A stretch of 64,000 bases of DNA from Azospirillum griseum (lineage in GTDB: Bacteria; Pseudomonadota; Alphaproteobacteria; Azospirillales; Azospirillaceae). The notes below the pieces were generated by a model. It was not told the DNA's origin. It made no database searches and saw only the letters and a program-made list of their open reading frames with translations. The position numbers were made by a program, and so were the translations under genes. Position 1 is the first letter of the stretch; each line of letters begins with the position of its first letter. The DNA lies in assembly GCF_003966125.1 (NCBI RefSeq), contig NZ_RXMA01000002.1, positions 1-64,000 of the forward strand, written 5' to 3'. This document shows positions 27,336-35,318 of this stretch, piece after piece.

Positions 27336-27680
27336 TCAGAAGGGGGTGGGCGCGGTGGTCGGGGCCAGCAGCAGCGGGCAGCCGCAGGATGGGCAGGCGG
27401 TTTGCCGGATCACCGCGAGGATGCGCGGGTCGGCGGCGGTTCCGCCCAGCGCGCTTTCCAGCTCCGCGATCTGGCGGCGATGATCGGCGGAGGCCCCACA
27501 CGCCCCGTCCAGCATCGCGCCGTAATCGGACCCCGACCGCACCGTGAAGGCTTGCGCCGCTCCCGCATGTCCCAGCGCCAGACCGAGACCACCCAGCGCC
27601 AAACCGCGCAGCAGCCGACGCCGCGACGTCTGAGGCTGTGATGTCCAACGCTGCCGTGCCGTGTGATCCTGTCCGGCCAT
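27336..27680 (-). CDS. Small Tat-exported cysteine-containing protein, first gene of the metal operon
   Basis: A 114-aa protein with a twin-arginine signal: SRRRLLRGLALGGLGLALGH, then cleavage near AQA. The mature part is only about 70 residues and ends with ACPSCGCPLLLAP, a CPxCxC cluster able to bind a metal or form a disulfide. A further Cys lies in the middle (DGACGAS). I recognise no named family. Because it is exported folded by Tat and coupled to DUF1007-NicO, a pre-loaded periplasmic metallochaperone is a reasonable guess. ATG 27680 has a GGGG-rich leader; palindromes sit about 100 bases upstream. Confidence 0.75.
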   Translation of the reverse strand: MAGQDHTARQRWTSQPQTSRRRLLRGLALGGLGLALGHAGAAQAFTVRSGSDYGAMLDGACGASADHRRQIAELESALGGTAADPRILAVIRQTACPSCGCPLLLAPTTAPTPF

Positions 27681-27775
27681 AGGGGACCCCTCTTGATTCG
27701 TGCGTCGCGTCGCTTGGCTTGGCTTCGCATCGCCACCGCGAACGGTTGGTGGCGCGACGATAGACCGCCCCCACC

Positions 27776-27803
27776 GTCACGAGGCGTGACAACGTTATAA
27801 CAT
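27776..27803. promoter_or_regulatory. Adjacent palindromes, candidate metal-repressor operators
   Basis: GTCACG-AGG-CGTGAC (27776-27790) is a perfect 15-bp palindrome. It abuts AACGTTATAACAT (27791-27803), which contains the 8-bp palindrome GTTATAAC. Read on the minus strand, ATGTTATAAC resembles the left half of proteobacterial Zur boxes (TGTTATAATATAACA), but the right half does not match. A TTGCCC and TATAAC pair on the minus strand could be the operon promoter, with the palindromes over it. Confidence 0.4.
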
Positions 27804-27890
27804 AGCCAAACACCGGGCAAGCGCGCGGGTGGCTTGGCGTGGGCGGGGGGACGGGTGTATCTGTCGGTGAACCGCAACACAGGATTTCCG

Positions 27891-28232
27891 ATGAGCGACG
27901 TCACCCTCTATCACAACCCGCGCTGTTCCAAATCCCGGCAGACGTTGGAGCTGCTGCGCGAACGGGGTGTCGAGCCGGTGGTGGTCGAGTATCTGAAGAC
28001 CCCGCCCTCGCCCGCCGAACTGGCGGCGATTTTGGCCAAGCTGGGGATGGGGCCGCGCGACATCCGCCGCGCCAAGGAAGCCGCCGAGGCGGGGATTGCC
28101 GCCGATCTGGACGGCGAGGCGCTGATCGCCGCCCTGTCGGCCAATCCCAGCGCCATCGAACGCCCGATCGTGGTCAAGGGCGACCGCGCGCGGGTCGGGC
28201 GGCCGCCCGACGCGGTGCTCGACCTGCTGTAA
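27891..28232 (+). CDS. arsC: ArsC-family arsenate reductase (glutaredoxin-dependent type)
   Basis: A 113-aa thioredoxin-fold protein. YHNPRCSKSRQTLELL holds the single catalytic Cys (residue 11) of the ArsC family; IERPIVV and RARVGRPPD near the C-terminus supply the oxyanion-binding arginines. It would reduce arsenate with glutathione and glutaredoxin. No arsR, arsB or acr3 gene is near, so it may instead be a housekeeping ArsC-like (YfgD-type) protein. ATG 27891 has AGGA upstream. It faces away from the metal-transport operon and is followed 45 bases later by prmB. Confidence 0.87.
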   Translation: MSDVTLYHNPRCSKSRQTLELLRERGVEPVVVEYLKTPPSPAELAAILAKLGMGPRDIRRAKEAAEAGIAADLDGEALIAALSANPSAIERPIVVKGDRARVGRPPDAVLDLL

Positions 28233-28277
28233 CGCCGCCGCCCCTTTCCCGCCCTTCCGCCACCGGAGAGTCCGCCC

Positions 28278-29207
28278 GTGACCGAACACACCGCCGCGAC
28301 CGCCGCCGCCGAGCTGGTCAGCATCCGCGATTTCCTGCGCTACGCCGTCAGCCGTTTCAACGAAGCCGATCTGGATTACGGCCACGGAACCACCACCGCC
28401 TTTGACGAGGCGGTGTTCCTGGTGCTGGAAAGCCTGCATCTGCCCATCGACCAGTTGGAACCCTACCTTGACGCGCGCCTGACGCTGGCCGAGCGCAAGA
28501 CGGTGGCGGACATCCTGCACGCCCGCGTCGACACCCGCAAACCGGCCCCCTATCTGCTGAACAAGGCCTACATCCAGGGCATCCCCTTTTACGTGGACGA
28601 ACGGGTTCTGGTCCCGCGCTCCTTCATCGGCGAGTTGCTGTTCTCCGATCTGTTCGGCGGCGATGATTTCACCCTGGTGGAGGATCCGACCTCGGTCGAG
28701 CGGGTGCTGGATCTGTGCACCGGGTCGGGCTGTCTGGCCATCCTCGCCGCCCGCATCTTCCCGGAGGCGCAGGTGGACGCCGTCGATCTGTCCGCCGACG
28801 CGCTGGAGGTTGCCAAGCGCAACGTCGCCGACAGCGGCTTTGCCGACCGCATCACCCTGCACCACGGCGATCTCTTCGCCCCGCTGAAGTCCCGGAAATA
28901 CGACGTCATCATCACCAACCCGCCCTATGTCGATCAGGAGGCGATGGACGCGCTGCCGACCGAGTTTCGCCACGAACCGGCGATGGCGTTGGCGGGCGGG
29001 AATGACGGGCTGGACATTATCCGCCGCATCCTGAAGGAATCGGCCAAGCATCTGACCCCGGACGGCGGCCTGATCTGCGAGTTCGGCACCGGGCGCGAGA
29101 TTCTGGAGGCCGATTATCCCAACCTGGATTTCTTCTGGCTGGAAACCGCCAACAGCTTCGGCGAGGTGTTCTGGCTGACCCGCGACCAGTTGAAGGGGGT
29201 GAAGTGA
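28278..29207 (+). CDS. prmB: Ribosomal protein L3 glutamine methyltransferase
   Basis: This 309-aa SAM-dependent enzyme N5-methylates a glutamine of ribosomal protein L3. The Rossmann motif VLDLCTGSGCLAILAA binds SAM, and ITNPPYVDQEAMDALP is the NPPY catalytic motif of glutamine/adenine N-methyltransferases. The N-terminal RDFLRYAVSRFNEADL and YGHGT, and the length, point to PrmB rather than PrmC. GTG 28278 has GGAGAG 7 bases upstream. Confidence 0.92.
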   Translation: MTEHTAATAAAELVSIRDFLRYAVSRFNEADLDYGHGTTTAFDEAVFLVLESLHLPIDQLEPYLDARLTLAERKTVADILHARVDTRKPAPYLLNKAYIQGIPFYVDERVLVPRSFIGELLFSDLFGGDDFTLVEDPTSVERVLDLCTGSGCLAILAARIFPEAQVDAVDLSADALEVAKRNVADSGFADRITLHHGDLFAPLKSRKYDVIITNPPYVDQEAMDALPTEFRHEPAMALAGGNDGLDIIRRILKESAKHLTPDGGLICEFGTGREILEADYPNLDFFWLETANSFGEVFWLTRDQLKGVK

Positions 29208-29222
29208 GGGGCAACGCCCCTC
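29206..29222 (+). terminator. Short hairpin overlapping the prmB stop
   Basis: GAGGGGC-AAC-GCCCCTC, a 7-bp stem with a 3-base loop. It starts within the TGA stop (29205-29207) and is followed by CCCCGTTTTC. A modest intrinsic terminator. Confidence 0.5.
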
Positions 29223-29238
29223 CCCCGTTTTCGGCCGG

Positions 29239-29853
29239 TCACACCGAACGGCGCAACAGCACGCTTCCCCCCTGGTGCGGCAACCGCTCGTGCCAGGGGA
29301 TGGCGGCGCGCCCGGCCTCGACAAAGCCTTCCTTCGCGTAGAGCCGTTGGGCGGCGGCGTTGTCGGCCCAGACATGCAGGGTGACGCGGTCAAAGCCAAG
29401 ATCGCGCGCCCGCTCATAGAAGCCGCCCAGCAGCCGGGCCGCCACGCCTTGGTGGCGGAACGCCTCGTCCACCGCCAGGGCCGACAGGAAATAGCTGCCC
29501 CAATCGTGGGTTTGGGAAAAGCTGGCGAGATGGTCGATCCGGTCGGGCGGCAGGCCGCTGTAATCCTCCGTCCGAATCCAATCGACCGGATAGCCGTGGG
29601 CGACGCCGATGACCCGCCCCTCCCATTCCGCCACGCCGCTCTGCCGGTGCGACAGCGATCCGGTGCGCCCGGCCAGCCCCGGCATCAACATCTCCGGCAC
29701 CGTCATGCCGGGAACCAGCCCATCCAGCAGAAACCCATAGACCCCGCCACCCGCCACATCGATCAGGCGGGCCAGATCCGGCGCGTCGTCGGCGCAGGCG
29801 GGGCGGAGAATCAGGCGGTCGTCGATCATGGTCGCGGGCATCGGAAGGGGCAT
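29239..29853 (-). CDS. GNAT-family N-acetyltransferase
   Basis: A protein of about 204 aa. LSALAVDEAFRHQGVAARLL is the acetyl-CoA pyrophosphate-binding motif A (Q/RxxGxG/A), followed by LGFDRVTLHVWADNAAAQRLY and KEGFVEAGR, typical of GNAT enzymes that acetylate small amines or protein N-termini. The N-terminal third (LILRPACADDAPDLARLID) is the usual strand-helix entry. Three in-frame ATGs (29853, 29841, 29829) are possible; none has a strong ribosome site and the domain starts at the last. Substrate unknown. Confidence 0.85.
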   Translation of the reverse strand: MPLPMPATMIDDRLILRPACADDAPDLARLIDVAGGGVYGFLLDGLVPGMTVPEMLMPGLAGRTGSLSHRQSGVAEWEGRVIGVAHGYPVDWIRTEDYSGLPPDRIDHLASFSQTHDWGSYFLSALAVDEAFRHQGVAARLLGGFYERARDLGFDRVTLHVWADNAAAQRLYAKEGFVEAGRAAIPWHERLPHQGGSVLLRRSV

Positions 29854-29984
29854 CCCAAAATCGGAGCGCGGCGCGCACCGGCAAGGCCGCCCTTCTGACA
29901 GGCGGGTTGACGGGCGCGGGGCCATCTGTGTAGCGTAGCGTCCATGAACACGCATCGGTTTGCCAGCATTCTGCGAATTAGCGG

Positions 29985-30008
29985 CCCGGTTCTCCTTTGA
30001 GAGCCGGG
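29985..30008 (+). promoter_or_regulatory. Leader hairpin ahead of the ACT-domain gene
   Basis: CCCGGTTCTC, tetraloop CTTT, GAGAGCCGGG: a 10-bp stem with one G-U pair, 52 bases before the ATG. It could be an attenuator or simply stabilise the 5' end. A TTGACG at 29904 may be the -35 element. Confidence 0.35.
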
Positions 30009-30059
30009 TAAACGCGCGCCCACACCGCAGAATCCGCACACGCAAGGCACCGACGCATC

Positions 30060-30395
30060 ATGTCCAGCACCACCGCCGCATCCACCGCCCCGACCCTGAC
30101 GCCGCCCGCCGCCGAATCGCGCCCCTGCGATCCCGCCCGCCGCGTGGTGTTTTCCGTCACCGCCGACGCCGATCCCGGAACCCTGCCCCGCGTGTTGGAG
30201 CTGGTCGCCAAGCGCGGGCTGGTCCCGCACACGCTGGCCAGCCGCCTGACCGGCGACAGCCTGCTCATCGACCTGGAGGTGGTTGGCATGGTTCGGGCCG
30301 AATCCGATCACGTTGGCAATTGCCTGCGCCAAATCCCGATGGTGGCCCAGGTTGTGGTCGCCGAGGCCAGCGCGCTGGCCGCCGCCGCCGAATAA
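30060..30395 (+). CDS. Stand-alone ACT-domain protein
   Basis: A 111-aa protein. Residues 28-105 form one ACT domain: VVFSVTADADPGTLPRVLEL, then LVPHTLASRL, SLLIDLEVVG and a final VAQVVVAEA strand. ACT domains bind amino acids at dimer interfaces. The size resembles IlvN-like regulatory subunits, but no acetolactate synthase gene is nearby. The first 27 residues are Thr/Ala/Pro-rich and probably unstructured. It is monocistronic and ends in a clear terminator. Partner enzyme and ligand are unknown. Confidence 0.82.
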   Translation: MSSTTAASTAPTLTPPAAESRPCDPARRVVFSVTADADPGTLPRVLELVAKRGLVPHTLASRLTGDSLLIDLEVVGMVRAESDHVGNCLRQIPMVAQVVVAEASALAAAAE

Positions 30396-30421
30396 CCGGC
30401 CCAAGACCAACCCGTCCAAAC

Positions 30422-30457
30422 GAAAGCCGCGCCCGGACAGGTCGGGGCGCGGCTTTC
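30422..30457. terminator. Two-way terminator hairpin
   Basis: Perfect 13-bp stem (30422-30434 with 30445-30457), 10-base loop, between the ACT gene and the convergent pssA. It lies 27 bases past each stop. Confidence 0.8.
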
Positions 30458-30483
30458 AAAGGGATAGACGGACTCGACTGGGA

Positions 30484-31362
30484 TCAGACCGGAACCGACG
30501 GTGGCCGTTTGTCGGCTCCGTCGCCGTCATCCTCCGGCGCGTCGGTCTGCATCAGTTCGGCCGCGCTCTGCAAACGGCGGAACTGCCGGGTCGAAAAGGG
30601 CAAGGTGCCGAGATAGGCAAAGCCGATCAGCGACAGGGTCCACCAGGGTTGGTTGACCAGCATCGCCGCGACCAGCCCGACTCCGGCCAGCGCCGGAACC
30701 ACCCATTGGGCGGGAACCCGCGCGCCCTTGAAGGAGAAGGTCGGCAGGGTGCTGACCATCAGGCCGCCGATCATCAACGTCCAGGGCACGATGACCACCG
30801 GATGCCCAACGATGGACGGACCGGCCTCGAACCCCAGCGTCATCGGTAGCAGCACCAGACCAGCCCCGGCGGGGGCCGGAACGCCGGTGAAGTAGTTGTA
30901 GGCCCAGGGCGGCAGATCCACCACGCCCAGGCGCGAGTTGAAGCGGGCCAGACGCAGGGCGCAGCACACGGCGTAGGCCATGGCGGCGATCCAGCCCAGC
31001 GTTCCCGCCCCCTTCAACCCCCACAGATACATCATGAAGGCCGGGGCGACGCCGAAGCTGATCGCGTCGGACAGGCTGTCCAGTTCCGCCCCGAACTTGC
31101 TCTGCCCGTTCAACAGCCGGGCGATCCGCCCATCCAGCGCGTCGAGAATCGCGGCGATCACGATGGCGATCACCGCCGGTTCCCAGCGTTCCAGAATGGC
31201 GAATCGGATCGCCGTCAAACCGGAACACAGCGCCAGCACCGTCAGCACGTTCGGCAGCAGATGGTTGATCGACAACCCTTTCAGCCGGGGGTGCGGGCGG
31301 CGCGGGCGGCGCGTCCGGTTGGAGCGGAAAATCGGCTGTTTGAACACGGGCGGGCGTTTCAT
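30484..31362 (-). CDS. pssA: CDP-diacylglycerol-serine O-phosphatidyltransferase
   Basis: A 292-aa integral membrane enzyme that makes phosphatidylserine from CDP-diacylglycerol and serine. ALDGRIARLLNGQSKFGAEL followed by DSLSD is the CDP-alcohol phosphotransferase motif (DGxxAR...GxxxDxxxD). The basic N-terminus (RSNRTRRPRRPHPR) precedes about eight hydrophobic segments. Its ATG overlaps the psd stop by one base (TGATG). With psd it forms the phosphatidylethanolamine pathway. The C-terminal tail is acidic. Confidence 0.94.
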   Translation of the reverse strand: MKRPPVFKQPIFRSNRTRRPRRPHPRLKGLSINHLLPNVLTVLALCSGLTAIRFAILERWEPAVIAIVIAAILDALDGRIARLLNGQSKFGAELDSLSDAISFGVAPAFMMYLWGLKGAGTLGWIAAMAYAVCCALRLARFNSRLGVVDLPPWAYNYFTGVPAPAGAGLVLLPMTLGFEAGPSIVGHPVVIVPWTLMIGGLMVSTLPTFSFKGARVPAQWVVPALAGVGLVAAMLVNQPWWTLSLIGFAYLGTLPFSTRQFRRLQSAAELMQTDAPEDDGDGADKRPPSVPV

Positions 31363-32057
31363 CAGCGCACATCCCCGTAACGCTGCGCTTCCGTGCCGTT
31401 CAGGTCGGCCAGGATGGTTTCACCGCCAATGGCGGTTTGGCCAACGCACACCAGCGGGGCGACGCCATCGGGCAGATAGATGTCGGTGCGGCTGCCGAAA
31501 CGAATCAGGCCGAAGCGCTCGCCCGCCTTCACCGGCTGCCCGGCCTTGACCCACCACAGGATGCGGCGGGCGACCAGCCCGGCGATCTGGACATAGGCGA
31601 TCTCGCGCCCGTCGGGCAGGCGCTGGCGGAAGGCCATGCGCTCGTTCTCCTCGCTCGCCTTGTCCAAGGCGGCGTTGAGGAACTTGCCCTTGTGGTATTC
31701 GGCGGCCACGATGGTCCCATCGGCGGGGACGCGGTTGACGTGGACGTTGAACACGTTGAGGAAGACGCTGATTCGCGTCAGCGCCTTGTCACCCATGCCC
31801 AGTTCCGGGGGCGGAACGGCCTGGACGATCATCGTCACGCGCCCATCGGCCGGGCTGACCAGCAGGCCGGGCCGCGTCGGAGTGACGCGGTCGGGATCGC
31901 GGAAGAAATAGACGCACCACAGGGTCAGAACCAGACCGGCCCAGCCCAGCGGGGTCCAGACGGCAAGCCCCAGGATCAACGAAACGACGGCGAAAGCGGC
32001 GATGAAGGGCCAGCCAGCGCGGTGGATCGGAACGACAACGGTATTGATGGCGGACAT
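31362..32057 (-). CDS. psd: Phosphatidylserine decarboxylase proenzyme
   Basis: This 231-aa enzyme decarboxylates phosphatidylserine to phosphatidylethanolamine. Two N-terminal hydrophobic stretches anchor it ([29 protein letters not shown]). [13 protein letters not shown] near the C-terminus contains the Gly-Ser self-cleavage site that generates the pyruvoyl cofactor on the alpha chain, and [10 protein letters not shown] has the catalytic region. The short type without the LGST variant is normal in alphaproteobacteria. ATG 32057 is preferred to a GTG five codons upstream. First gene of psd-pssA. Confidence 0.94.
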   Translation of the reverse strand: MSAINTVVVPIHRAGWPFIAAFAVVSLILGLAVWTPLGWAGLVLTLWCVYFFRDPDRVTPTRPGLLVSPADGRVTMIVQAVPPPELGMGDKALTRISVFLNVFNVHVNRVPADGTIVAAEYHKGKFLNAALDKASEENERMAFRQRLPDGREIAYVQIAGLVARRILWWVKAGQPVKAGERFGLIRFGSRTDIYLPDGVAPLVCVGQTAIGGETILADLNGTEAQRYGDVR

Positions 32058-32186
32058 CGCCTCGGTCTTCACAGTTCATCCAACAACGAGCGGCCATTGT
32101 AGACGCCCGATCAAGCCCTTTACAGAATTTTAGCGGCAAGACACCATGCTAACCGCACACGCAACCGACGAATCGAGCGCCGCCCC

Positions 32187-32645
32187 GTGACCGTTCCCGA
32201 TCTGAAGACCATCCAATCCCTGGCCGAGGTGCCGGACGGCGCGCTGCCCATCACGCCGGGATCAATCGTGATGACGCCGGAAGGGGTGTTGGGCATCGCC
32301 AAGCCGCCCAAGCCCTGCAAGCTGACCTTCATGGCCGATGGCCTGCCCTTCAACATCGCCGTGCGGCACGAGGGCGACGGGTCGATCTGCCAGATCTGGG
32401 CGGATGTCGGCCATGTTCCCTTCACCGCCCAGGCCCCCGACCGCCGCCGCACGCTGCTGTCGCTGCTGCGCGGCATCGATGGGCTGAAGCATGTGAAGTT
32501 CATCGTCCAGGGCGGTCAGAAGATCATCCTCTTTTCCGAAAGCACGCTGGACCACCACGCCGCCCCGGAGGATCTGTTCCACCAGACCGTCCTGGTGCTG
32601 CAAGAGGCGCGGCCGTTTCTGAAGCTGCTGGGTCCGTATCTGTAA
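32187..32645 (+). CDS. Conserved-looking hypothetical protein
   Basis: A 152-aa protein I cannot assign. It has alternating strands and helices (GSIVMTPEGVLGIAKPP, LTFMADGLPFNIAVRHEG, ICQIWADVGHVPF, VKFIVQGGQKIILFSE), suggesting a compact alpha/beta fold of about 150 residues. There is no signal peptide or membrane segment. The GTG at 32187 is the first start after a short leader and is divergent from psd. Codon use and absence of low complexity support a real gene. Confidence 0.65.
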   Translation: MTVPDLKTIQSLAEVPDGALPITPGSIVMTPEGVLGIAKPPKPCKLTFMADGLPFNIAVRHEGDGSICQIWADVGHVPFTAQAPDRRRTLLSLLRGIDGLKHVKFIVQGGQKIILFSESTLDHHAAPEDLFHQTVLVLQEARPFLKLLGPYL

Positions 32646-32652
32646 GGGCCGC

Positions 32653-32688
32653 CGTCTTTGTAAAATCAGGCGTCTTTGTAAAATCAGG
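32653..32688. repeat. 18-bp tandem duplication covering a stop codon
   Basis: CGTCTTTGTAAAATCAGG is repeated exactly, 32653-32670 and 32671-32688. The second copy contains the stop codon (TCA at 32684-32686 on the plus strand) of the DUF29 gene; the first copy lies downstream of it. It looks like a recent replication-slippage event. Confidence 0.85.
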
Positions 32689-33121
32689 GCTGCGGCCAGA
32701 AATCATGGTCGATCATCTGCGCGTAGCTCCAGGGGCAGGCGGCGGGAAAGGTTGACTCGCTCAACCCCGTCTCCCGCTCCGCCTCAACCAGCGCCAACCG
32801 ATAGGCGTCGGCCACCGCCTCGTCCAATTTGGATTTGAGGCTGGGGTTGTCCGCCATGTGGCTGGCCAACCGATAGCGTTGCTCTTTCACGCTCAGACGC
32901 CAACTGTTGCCGCGCAGACCGGGCTGAAAGCGCCATTTCAGCAGATGAAGCAGCAGAACGGCCAAGCGATTGACCAACTCCCGCTTTTCGCTGCGGCCCA
33001 TGCTCTCGATCTCCTCGGCGATGTGGGCGATGTCCGCCGCGTCGAGTTTTCCCGCGCGCAACAACGCCGCCTGTTCGTTCGCCCAGGCGTAAAAGTCGCG
33101 GTCGTAGAGGGTGTGCCCCAT
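32684..33121 (-). CDS. DUF29 family protein
   Basis: A 145-aa protein. YDRDFYAWANEQAALLRAGK at the start, IAEEIESMGRSEKREL, LLLHLLKWRFQP and the final FPAACPWSYAQMIDHDFWP are the diagnostic DUF29 pattern. The family is frequent in alphaproteobacteria and cyanobacteria, often in several copies; its function is unknown. ATG 33121 gives MGHTLYDRDFY; the ATG at 33136 would add five residues. Its 3' end lies in an 18-bp tandem duplication. Confidence 0.88.
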   Translation of the reverse strand: MGHTLYDRDFYAWANEQAALLRAGKLDAADIAHIAEEIESMGRSEKRELVNRLAVLLLHLLKWRFQPGLRGNSWRLSVKEQRYRLASHMADNPSLKSKLDEAVADAYRLALVEAERETGLSESTFPAACPWSYAQMIDHDFWPQP

Positions 33122-33162
33122 CGCTGGCCTCCTCACTCACACCCGCCATCATGGGCGTCAAT

Positions 33163-33207
33163 GGGCGTCGGCGGGACCGGAGACTTGCCCCCGGCCCGCC
33201 GACGCCC
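33163..33207 (-). terminator. Hairpin after the BMP-family operon
   Basis: A 13-bp perfect stem (33163-33175 with 33195-33207), with an inner CCGG/CCGG pairing in the loop, 6 bases past the stop of the substrate-binding protein gene. No U-run. Confidence 0.6.
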
Positions 33208-33213
33208 AAAGGC

Positions 33214-34302
33214 TTACTTCGGAACCTTGCCCTGCACGCCTTCGACGTACCAGTCCATCTTCAGGATCTGCTCGTCGGTGGCGCTCTTGCCCTCGGGGAT
33301 CACCACCTTGCCCGATTGGTCCTTCACCGGACCTTGGAAGGAATGGCGCTTGCCCGACATGATGTCGGCCTTGATCTGATCGGCCAGCGCCACGACGTCC
33401 GCCGGAATCGCCGGGTTGTAAGGGGCCAGGAACAGCATCTTGTCCTTGAAGCCGCCCCAGGTGTCCACGGCCTTCCACGAGCCGTCCAGCACCGCCTTGA
33501 CGCGGTCGATGTAATAGCCGTTCCAGTCATCGACGATGGCGGTCAGGTGCGATTTCGGCCCGAAGCGGGTCATGTCCGACGATTGGCCAACCGACCACAG
33601 GTTGCGGTCCTGCGCGGTCTGGATCGGGGCCGGGCTGTCGGTGTGCTGGACGATCACATCCGCACCCTGGTCGATCAGCGCCATGGCCGCTTCGGTTTCC
33701 TTGCCGGGATCGTACCAGCTGTTCACCCAGACGACGCGGACCTCGGCCTTCGGGTTCTGCTCGCGCAGGGCGATGGTGAAGGCGTTGATGCCGCTGACCA
33801 CCTCGGGAATCGGGAAGGACGCGACATAGCCGATGACGTTCGACTTGGTCATCTTGCCGGCGATGGCCCCGACCACCGTGCGGCCTTCGTAGAAGCGGGC
33901 GGAGTAGGTGGCGACGTTGGCGGCGCGCTTGTAGCCGGTCGCGTGCTCGAACTTCACATCCGGGTAGCGCTGGGCCACCTTCAGCGTCGGGTTCATGAAG
34001 CCGAAAGAGGTGGTGAAGATCAGCTTGTGGCCGCTGGCCGCCAACTGCTCGATCACGCGTTCGGCGTCGGCCCCTTCCGGCACATTTTCGACATAGGTGG
34101 TGGCGACCTTGTCGCCCAGCGCCTTTTCAACCGCCAAGCGGCCCTGGTCGTGCTGGTAGCTGTAGCCGTGATCGCTGATCGGGCCGACATAGACGAAACC
34201 GACCTTCAACTTGTCCTGCGCCGCCGCCGTGCCGACGCTCAGCGCGACCGCAGCAGCCCCGGCCAACCCCAGCAGAGTCTTGCCCATCGTCCTTCTGTTC
34301 AC
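33214..34302 (-). CDS. BMP-family ABC transporter substrate-binding protein
   Basis: A 362-aa periplasmic protein: signal peptide (about 1-29, ending AAAQ), then DKLKVGFVYVGPISDHGYSY, the opening of the basic membrane protein (BMP/PnrA-like) fold that binds purine nucleosides. VQHTDSPAPIQTAQ and WNGYYIDRVKAVLDG are typical. GTG 34302 has AAGGAG 7 bases upstream and is favoured over ATG 34287. Last gene of the four-gene importer operon; 83 bases separate it from the permease, which could allow extra mRNA of the binding protein. Nucleoside or purine uptake is the likely role. Confidence 0.92.
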   Translation of the reverse strand: MNRRTMGKTLLGLAGAAAVALSVGTAAAQDKLKVGFVYVGPISDHGYSYQHDQGRLAVEKALGDKVATTYVENVPEGADAERVIEQLAASGHKLIFTTSFGFMNPTLKVAQRYPDVKFEHATGYKRAANVATYSARFYEGRTVVGAIAGKMTKSNVIGYVASFPIPEVVSGINAFTIALREQNPKAEVRVVWVNSWYDPGKETEAAMALIDQGADVIVQHTDSPAPIQTAQDRNLWSVGQSSDMTRFGPKSHLTAIVDDWNGYYIDRVKAVLDGSWKAVDTWGGFKDKMLFLAPYNPAIPADVVALADQIKADIMSGKRHSFQGPVKDQSGKVVIPEGKSATDEQILKMDWYVEGVQGKVPK

Positions 34303-34385
34303 GTCAAAGCTCCTTGTTTCTTTGTGTTTCGGTTGTCGGTTTGCGGCGAAAGAAATATTCGGCCCAAGAAACGGAAATGTCCGGG

Positions 34386-35318
34386 TCAGGCGTCCGGGTG
34401 GAACAACTTGCCCAAACAGGCCGGTGCGTTCAATCGGGTGCGGGCGACATCCCGCGAAATCAGCACCAACACCAGAACGGTAGCCAGATAGGGCAGCATC
34501 GACAAGAGTTGCGAGGGCACGTCCACCCCCAAACCCTGAACGTGAAGCTGCGCGATGGTGACGCCGCCGAACAGCCACGCCCCCAGCATGACGCGCAGCG
34601 GCTTCCAGGTGGCGAACACCACCAGCGCCAGCGCGATCCAGCCGCGCCCCGCCGTCATGTTCTCCGCCCACATCGGCGTGTAATCCATCGACAGGAAGGC
34701 CCCGCCCAGCCCGCTCATCGCCCCGCCGAACAGCACGGCCAGAAAGCGGATGCGGATGACCTTGTAGCCCAGCGCGTGGGCGGCGGCGTGGTTTTCCCCC
34801 ACCGCGCGCAGCACCAGACCGGCGCGGGTGCGGTACAGGAACAGATGGACCAGCGGAACCGCCAGAATCGCCAGATACACCAACAGATCCTGGCCGAACA
34901 GCGCCTGCCCGATCACCGGCAGGTCGGTCAGGCCGGGGATGTTCAGCTTGGGCAGCCCCTTCAGCGGGATGCCGACGAAGGCCTGCCCGATCAGCGCCGA
35001 CAGCCCGACCCCGAACAGGGTCAGCGCCAGCCCGGTGGCAACCTGGTTGGCCAGCAGGCCCAGCGTCAACAGACCGAACAGCGCGGCGGTGGCCGCCCCC
35101 GCCGTCGCCGCCGCCAGCAGGCCCATCGGGGCGCTGCCGGTCTTCACCGTCACGGCAAAGCCGCACACGGCCCCGACCAGCATCATGCCCTCCACGCCCA
35201 GGTTGAGGACGCCGGACTTTTCCACCACCAGCTCGCCCAGTGCGGCAAAGAGCAGCGGGGTGGCCGCCGCCAGCATTGCGGCCAGGATCGGGCCGATCAG
35301 TGACAGTTCCGCGCTCAT
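34386..35318 (-). CDS. ABC transporter permease, BMP/nucleoside type (second permease)
   Basis: A 310-aa membrane protein with about nine hydrophobic segments. AATPLLFAALGELVVEKSGVLNLGVEGMML contains the branched-chain/ribose-type permease signature (GE...GVLNLGxEG) found in NupQ-like subunits. RAVGENHAAAHALGYKVIRIR is the cytoplasmic coupling helix that docks on the ATPase. Its ATG overlaps the stop of the first permease (ATGA), so the two are translated together and presumably pair as a heterodimer. Confidence 0.92.
   Translation of the reverse strand: MSAELSLIGPILAAMLAAATPLLFAALGELVVEKSGVLNLGVEGMMLVGAVCGFAVTVKTGSAPMGLLAAATAGAATAALFGLLTLGLLANQVATGLALTLFGVGLSALIGQAFVGIPLKGLPKLNIPGLTDLPVIGQALFGQDLLVYLAILAVPLVHLFLYRTRAGLVLRAVGENHAAAHALGYKVIRIRFLAVLFGGAMSGLGGAFLSMDYTPMWAENMTAGRGWIALALVVFATWKPLRVMLGAWLFGGVTIAQLHVQGLGVDVPSQLLSMLPYLATVLVLVLISRDVARTRLNAPACLGKLFHPDA

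Noticed and set aside
27681..27830. Cobalamin or NiCo riboswitch ahead of the NicO operon
   Set aside because: No B12-box-like sequence and no NiCo four-way junction pattern on either strand; only short palindromes are present.
33214..35166. 650-codon minus-strand frame suggesting a large fusion with the BMP protein
   Set aside because: Only the part from GTG 34302 has a ribosome site, signal peptide and BMP fold; the upstream part overlaps the permease in another frame.
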